Below, in pieces: positions 59,949-64,000 of a DNA stretch of 64,000 nt. Both the position numbers and the translations under genes were made by a program. This stretch comes from Deinococcus roseus (GTDB taxonomy: Bacteria; Deinococcota; Deinococci; Deinococcales; Deinococcaceae). Location of the stretch: the NCBI RefSeq assembly GCF_014646895.1, contig NZ_BMOD01000002.1, positions 186,001-250,000 of the forward strand. The letters run 5' to 3'. Every line of letters starts with the position of its first letter. The stretch's first letter is position 1. Below the pieces are notes generated by a model. It searched no databases. It worked only from the letters and a program-made list of their open reading frames with translations, and was not told where the DNA came from.

Positions 59949-60899
59949 ATGATTGATCGCCTCATCGGAAAAACCCCGATCCTGCAGCTGGGCCACCATG
60001 TCACCGAAGAGATGGCAGAGGTGCATGTCAAACTGGAAGGCCTGAACCCCGGAGGGTCCATCAAGGACCGCACGGCACTGGGCATGGTGCTGGATGCCGA
60101 AGAAAAAGGCTGGTTGCAGCCCGGAGGGCACATTGTGGAGCCCACCAGTGGCAACACTGGCATTGGTCTGGCCCAGGTGGCCGCCTCCAGAGGATACCGC
60201 CTGACCCTGACCATGCCTGCCCAGATGTCCGAGGAACGCAAGCGCACCCTGAGGGCTTATGGTGCTGAACTGGTGTTGACCCCTGCTGAACTGCGCATGC
60301 ACGGGTCCATTCAGGAGGCCGAGCGCATTGCCCGGGAAACCGGGGCCTGGATGCCCAACCAGTTCAACAATCCAGCCAATCCTTTGACCCATTACCGCAC
60401 CACCGGGCCTGAAATCTGGTCGCAGATGGAAGGGCGCATTGATGCTTTTGTGTACGGTTCGGGCACCGGGGGCACCATCATGGGCACTGGACGGTTCCTG
60501 AAAGAGCAGAATCCTGATTTGCTGCTGATTGCCGCAGAACCTGCCCGCAGCAATGTGCTCTCTGGCGGGGAACGCGGAGAACATGGGTTTCAGGGGATGG
60601 GTCCAGGCTTCATTCCGGGCAACATGGATCTGTCTCTGCTGGACGACATCATCCAGGTGTGGGAGGAAGACGCTTTCCCACTGGCCCGTGAACTGGCCCA
60701 GCATGAAGGGCTTTTTGTGGGCATGTCCTCTGGAGGGATGGTGCTGGCTGCGCTGGAGGTGGCAAAACGTCTGGGTCCAGGGAAACGGGTGGTCACCATT
60801 GCCTGTGACACCGGGGCGCGTTACCTCAGCACGGTGCTGTTTTCGGATGCTGGAGACACCCCTGCAGGCTACAAACCCCACAGCCGGGAGAAGCTGTAA
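59949..60899 (+). CDS. Cysteine synthase-family PLP enzyme
   Basis: 316 residues. PLP Lys39 lies in NPGGSIKDR, the substrate loop is TSGNTGIGLA and the phosphate-binding loop is GSGTGGTIMGTG. It makes cysteine from O-acetylserine or O-phosphoserine and sulfide; CysK and CysM types are not separable by eye. TACAAT lies about 9 nt before the ATG. Confidence 0.93.
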   Translation: MIDRLIGKTPILQLGHHVTEEMAEVHVKLEGLNPGGSIKDRTALGMVLDAEEKGWLQPGGHIVEPTSGNTGIGLAQVAASRGYRLTLTMPAQMSEERKRTLRAYGAELVLTPAELRMHGSIQEAERIARETGAWMPNQFNNPANPLTHYRTTGPEIWSQMEGRIDAFVYGSGTGGTIMGTGRFLKEQNPDLLLIAAEPARSNVLSGGERGEHGFQGMGPGFIPGNMDLSLLDDIIQVWEEDAFPLARELAQHEGLFVGMSSGGMVLAALEVAKRLGPGKRVVTIACDTGARYLSTVLFSDAGDTPAGYKPHSREKL

Positions 60900-60908
60900 G
60901 CAGGCCGC

Positions 60909-60923
60909 AACGTTGTAAACGTT
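60909..60923. promoter_or_regulatory. LacI-type operator-like sequence
   Basis: AACGTTGTAAACGTT holds two AACGTT half-elements 9 bp apart centre to centre, as in TGTAAACGTT operators of LacI regulators. It lies just after the cysteine synthase gene and about 2 kb from a LacI-family gene. The link is speculative. Confidence 0.3.
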
Positions 60924-61057
60924 ATCCAGCGAGGGCTGCTGCAACCTGAAATATTGATTAAGAAGGTATATTTACAGTAAAGCTGTCCAGCTGAGTGTTT
61001 TTCAGATGTTCACACATCAGGCTGGAGTGATTTACACATCTTGCTGTATAGATCCCA

Positions 61058-61087
61058 TTGAAACCGCTTCCAACGAAGTTGTATACT
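61058..61087 (+). promoter_or_regulatory. Sigma-70 type promoter of a leader or small RNA
   Basis: TTGAAA (61058-61063), an 18-nt spacer and TATACT (61082-61087). The start would be near 61094. The sequence 60924-61057 is AT-rich with no gene seen. Confidence 0.65.
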
Positions 61088-61093
61088 AAACTC

Positions 61094-61233
61094 AGTTCGG
61101 TACCCTGCTTAGCATCTTCTCCAATGTGCTGACTTCTTCTCCAACATCTTGCCAACTTCCTGCATCATCCTGCTGACAACAACCTCACGTACCGACCAAG
61201 CAATCCCCCCAATCGGGGGGCTTCTTTTTGCTG
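61094..61233 (+). ncRNA. About 140-nt promoter-to-terminator unit before mtnN
   Basis: Between the promoter and an intrinsic terminator (CCCCCC-AATC-GGGGGG then CTTCTTTTT, 61207-61233) there is no good reading frame. A CTTCTCCAA direct repeat lies at about 61108 and 61131. It may be a small RNA or an attenuated leader; mtnN has its own possible -10 (TATCAT) further on. No known riboswitch consensus recognised. Confidence 0.45.
61207..61233 (+). terminator. Intrinsic terminator before mtnN
   Basis: CCCCCC pairs with GGGGGG around AATC, followed by CTTCTTTTT. Confidence 0.8.
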
Positions 61234-61284
61234 TCTGGTTTCACCCCCCACCTTGCAGCGAACGCTTCTTATATCATCGTAGGC

Positions 61285-62007
61285 ATGACTGTTTCCAGCA
61301 CCTCCCAACCCTTTCTTTCTGGCACCCTCGGCATCATTGGGGCCATGGATGAAGAGATTCACCAGCTCACAGCAGATCTGCTGGACGGGCACACCTTCAG
61401 CCACCAGGGCAGCACCTTCCATCAGGGCAAGCTTTTTGGGCAGCAGGTGACCATCACCAAATGCGGCATCGGCAAGGTGAATGCCGCCATGACCACCCAG
61501 GCCCTGCTTTCACTGGGCGTGCAGAAGATCATTTTCACCGGCGTGGCCGGAGGGGTCACCCCGGGGCTTCAGGTCGGAGACATCGTGATCAGCACCGACC
61601 TGTTGCAGCACGATGTGGATGTCACCCCACTGGGCTACCAGATCGGATTGATCCCCGATGAGGAACTGAGCTGGACGGCCGATGCAGAACTGCAGGAACT
61701 GGCCCTGGAAAGCGCCCGTCAGATTGATGGCATCCATGCCATCTCAGGACGCATTGCCAGCGGAGACCAGTTCATTGCCAGCAAGGACAAGGTGCGCTGG
61801 CTCTACGACACCTTCCAGGTGGCTGCTGCTGAAATGGAAGGGGCCGCCGTGGCCCAGGTGGCCAGCAAATGGGGAATCCCCTTTGTGGTGATCCGCAGCC
61901 TCAGCGACACGGCAGACGGAGAAGCCAATGTGGATTACCGTTCTTTCATGCCTCTGGTGGCCATCCGGGCCAAGAGCGTGGTGCGGGGCATGCTTCAACG
62001 CATGTGA
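61285..62007 (+). CDS. mtnN: 5'-methylthioadenosine/S-adenosylhomocysteine nucleosidase
   Basis: 240 residues. LGIIGAMDEEIHQL, FTGVAGGV, the AEMEGAAVAQV segment and IRSLSDTADGEAN (catalytic Asp) are typical of MTAN/Pfs. It hydrolyses MTA and SAH to adenine and thioribose products. TATCAT lies 7 nt before the ATG. The following two membrane genes are close enough for one operon. Confidence 0.94.
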   Translation: MTVSSTSQPFLSGTLGIIGAMDEEIHQLTADLLDGHTFSHQGSTFHQGKLFGQQVTITKCGIGKVNAAMTTQALLSLGVQKIIFTGVAGGVTPGLQVGDIVISTDLLQHDVDVTPLGYQIGLIPDEELSWTADAELQELALESARQIDGIHAISGRIASGDQFIASKDKVRWLYDTFQVAAAEMEGAAVAQVASKWGIPFVVIRSLSDTADGEANVDYRSFMPLVAIRAKSVVRGMLQRM

Positions 62008-62015
62008 AACCCCAA

Positions 62016-62354
62016 ATGCTGGTTTTCCTGCGAGGATTCTGTGTGCTGCTGGGCTTCGATGCCCTGGGAGAAAGCCTGGTGCAATGGCTGCACATGCCCA
62101 TCCCGGGTCCGGTGCTGGGCATGTTGCTGCTGTGGGCTGCCCTCTCCCTGAACATCATCCGTGTGGAATGGGTGCAGCAAACCAGTGAGAAGATGCTTTC
62201 CATTCTGGGGTTGCTGTTTGTGCCCACAGGAGCAGGCATCGTGCTGTACCTGCAGTCCGGTCAGATCCTGCTGATGTTGCTGGTGGTGGTGACCCTGGTG
62301 CTGTTGCTGGCCTCCTGGGTGATGGCCCAGACCGTGGGCAAATCCCATGAATGA
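62016..62354 (+). CDS. CidA/LrgA-family membrane protein
   Basis: 112 residues, four helices. PIPGPVLGMLLLWAAL and FVPTGAGIVLYLQ are the family motifs. CidA/LrgA proteins act with CidB/LrgB in cell lysis control or pyruvate transport. It starts 8 nt after mtnN. It overlaps the LrgB-like gene by 8 nt. Confidence 0.9.
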   Translation: MLVFLRGFCVLLGFDALGESLVQWLHMPIPGPVLGMLLLWAALSLNIIRVEWVQQTSEKMLSILGLLFVPTGAGIVLYLQSGQILLMLLVVVTLVLLLASWVMAQTVGKSHE

Positions 62355-63021
62355 AGTGTCTTTGCTGGTCACCGTGCTGGGCTTTGTGATGGGGGCAGAA
62401 CTGCAAAAACGGGTTCGGCACCCGCTGGTCAATCCCACCCTGATCAGCATTGTGTTGGTGGTGCTGTATCTGGGCCTGACCAGGCTGCCTTACCCAGACT
62501 ACAACGTGCACACTGCAGGACTGCAATTTTTGCTGGGGCCTGCAGTGGTGGCCCTGGCTGTTCCCCTGCACCAGCAGCGCCACCTGCTGAAAACCCACCT
62601 GAAAACCATCCTGCTGGGGTTTTGCAGCGGAGGTCTCACCGCCCTCATGGTGTCTTTTCTGCTGGGAAAACTCTTGCACCTGCTTCCAGAGTTCCATCTG
62701 GCCCTCAGCACCATGAGCAGCACCTCCCCGATTTCTCTGGCAGTGGCCCAGAAGCAGGGATTTTCAGGCAGCCTCTCTGCCCTGCTCAGCATCTGGACCG
62801 GGATTCTGGGTGCCTTGCTGCTGCCAGCATGGCTTCACAAATTGGGGGTGCATTCTCCCCTGCTGAGGGGTCTCACGCTGGGCACCCTCTCACACGGCAT
62901 TGGCACCGCCCGCATGGTGCAGGAAGGGGAACTGGCCACCGCCGCTGGCAGCCTGGGCATGGGTCTGAATGGTGCCCTGACCGCCTTGCTGGTGCCCCTG
63001 ATCTGGCACTGGTTCAACTGA
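62347..63021 (+). CDS. LrgB/CidB-family membrane protein
   Basis: 224 residues, about seven helices. NPTLISIVLVVLYLGL, LGPAVVALAVPLHQQ, STSPISLAVA and LGTLSHGIGTARM are the LrgB motifs. It forms a unit with the LrgA-like gene before it. Its stop is 3 nt from the end of the convergent LacI gene. Confidence 0.93.
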   Translation: MNEVSLLVTVLGFVMGAELQKRVRHPLVNPTLISIVLVVLYLGLTRLPYPDYNVHTAGLQFLLGPAVVALAVPLHQQRHLLKTHLKTILLGFCSGGLTALMVSFLLGKLLHLLPEFHLALSTMSSTSPISLAVAQKQGFSGSLSALLSIWTGILGALLLPAWLHKLGVHSPLLRGLTLGTLSHGIGTARMVQEGELATAAGSLGMGLNGALTALLVPLIWHWFN

Positions 63022-63024
63022 AGT

Positions 63025-64000
63025 TCAAAGCCTTTTTACAGAGCGGCGGATCACCAGTTCGGCTTCCAGGGTCGGGTGTTCTGCTTCCCGGCCTTCAATC
63101 AGGTCGATCACCATGCGGGCAGCCACACTGCCCATGTTGCGAATCGGCACCCGCACAGTGGTCAGGGTCGGATGCATGTACTGCGCAAACGAAATGTCAT
63201 CGAAGCCCACCACCGAGACATCCTCGGGAATGCGTTTGTTGAATTCCCTGAGCGCCTGATACGCACCAATGGCCATCTGGTCATTGCTGCAGAACACGGC
63301 CGTGAAATCCACCCCCCGACCCAGCAGTTGCTGCACACTGCGGTATCCACCCTGTTCGGTGTAATCGGCATGAAAAACCAGACGCCCATCAAAAGGCACC
63401 CCTGCCTGAGAGAGTGCCCTTCTGTAGCCTCCCAGACGGGTTTCGGTGACATGCTGGCTGGCCTCTCCGGTGATGTGTGCAATCTGGCGGTGCCCGTTGT
63501 CCAGCAGGTACCGGGTGGCCAGAAAAGCCCCCACTTCATCGTCGATGGTCACGCAAGGATGGGCCTCGGTGCGTGGCTGTCCCAGCAGCACCACTGGCTT
63601 GTCCTGCGGATTGATCTCTGCGATGTCCTCTGGGCGCAAAGAATCCCCGTAATAGATCACACCGTCTGCATCGTTTTCCAGCAGGTAGGTGAGGGCATCG
63701 TGCTCACGGGCTTTCTGGGCCTGCTCACTGGAAATCACCAGCCGGAATGGGGTGTCTCGAATCACATCTTGCACCCCTTCCAGAAAACTGCAGAAGAAAG
63801 GACCCCCCAGCCAGGGAATCAAGACCCCCACTCCACCCAGCTGGTTTTTCACCAGGCCACGGGCCAGCAGGTTGGGCTGGTACTTCAGTTCTGCAGCAGC
63901 GTCCATCACGGCTTTGCGGGTTTCTTCAGAAATCGGGCCACTGGCATTCAGCACCCGTGAAACCGTGGAAACAGACACCCCGGCCAGGGCAGACACATCT
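63025..64000 (-). CDS. LacI-family transcriptional regulator, N-terminus beyond window
   Basis: At least 325 residues. The visible sequence enters in the helix-turn-helix (DV.ALAGVSVSTVSRVLN); the GTG at 63996 encodes the Val of this motif and is not the start, so a few codons lie outside. The ligand domain is complete (GVGVLIPWLGGPFFCSFLEGV, CSNDQMAIGAYQAL, VVGFDDISFAQYMHPTLTTV). A sugar-type effector is likely; the target operon is probably outside the window. Confidence 0.93.
   Translation of the reverse strand, partial: DVSALAGVSVSTVSRVLNASGPISEETRKAVMDAAAELKYQPNLLARGLVKNQLGGVGVLIPWLGGPFFCSFLEGVQDVIRDTPFRLVISSEQAQKAREHDALTYLLENDADGVIYYGDSLRPEDIAEINPQDKPVVLLGQPRTEAHPCVTIDDEVGAFLATRYLLDNGHRQIAHITGEASQHVTETRLGGYRRALSQAGVPFDGRLVFHADYTEQGGYRSVQQLLGRGVDFTAVFCSNDQMAIGAYQALREFNKRIPEDVSVVGFDDISFAQYMHPTLTTVRVPIRNMGSVAARMVIDLIEGREAEHPTLEAELVIRRSVKRL

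Noticed and set aside
1..64000. CRISPR arrays, tRNA, rRNA, transposases, prophage genes
   Set aside because: Looked for and not seen; the repeats present are short tandem arrays or inverted repeats without spacers of uniform length.

Overview
The window is a stretch of ordinary bacterial chromosome, moderately GC-rich, and most likely from a Deinococcus species (Deinococcota). Reasons: a Gfh1-type relative of GreA with an acidic coiled-coil tip (a Thermus/Deinococcus speciality); a CarD-type RNA polymerase regulator; futalosine-route menaquinone genes (mqnB, mqnD); recF and recO; carotenoid-type genes; and a very common promoter layout in which a TANNNT -10 hexamer lies 6-8 nt from the start codon, so the mRNA is probably leaderless. 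No rRNA, tRNA, CRISPR array, prophage or insertion sequence was seen.

Layout. 1-9 kb: end of a membrane peptidase gene, an SPFH protein with its Arc-like repressor, carD behind a structured leader, proline biosynthesis proA-proB, two duplicated membrane-protein genes around a zinc-ribbon/SHOCT gene, a DUF3291 gene, a phosphoribosyltransferase and a GlsB-type stress membrane protein. 8.7-17.5 kb: a response regulator and PAS histidine kinase, mqnD and mqnB, a SpoIIM-like membrane protein, pyrE, a nitroreductase coupled to rmlA, and a GntR regulator. 18.6-30.5 kb: a DinB-TetR-DinB operon with its operator, a macrodomain protein, pgm, an AT-rich pair of small membrane genes beside an SdpR/SdpI pair, an alpha/beta hydrolase, a DUF4344 metallopeptidase and a small operon ending in a leucine-rich/DUF6745 protein.

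30.4-36.1 kb is the most interesting part: a tightly overlapped minus-strand operon encoding STM4015, STM4014 (ATP-grasp), STM4013 (sulfatase-like), STM4012 (radical SAM), a SUKH protein and STM4011 (radical SAM). This gene set recurs in bacteria but has no established function that I know of.

36-64 kb: moaB, a DciA-like gene overlapping recF, a PadR/HAAS module, PspA, a TPP riboswitch controlling thiBPQ-thiN, gfh1, recO, an S51 peptidase with a carotenoid-type oxidoreductase and prenyltransferase, gatA, an atypical SDR, scpB-tsaC divergent from pilC, a TPR-GGDEF protein, pilD-pxpB, a cysteine synthase, mtnN with lrgAB-like genes, and a LacI regulator cut by the window end.

Non-coding DNA is unusually structured. 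It has two families of long inverted-repeat elements, at least seven arrays of 10-12 nt tandem repeats between genes, several palindromic operators at regulator genes, and two promoter-to-terminator units that may be small RNAs or attenuated leaders.
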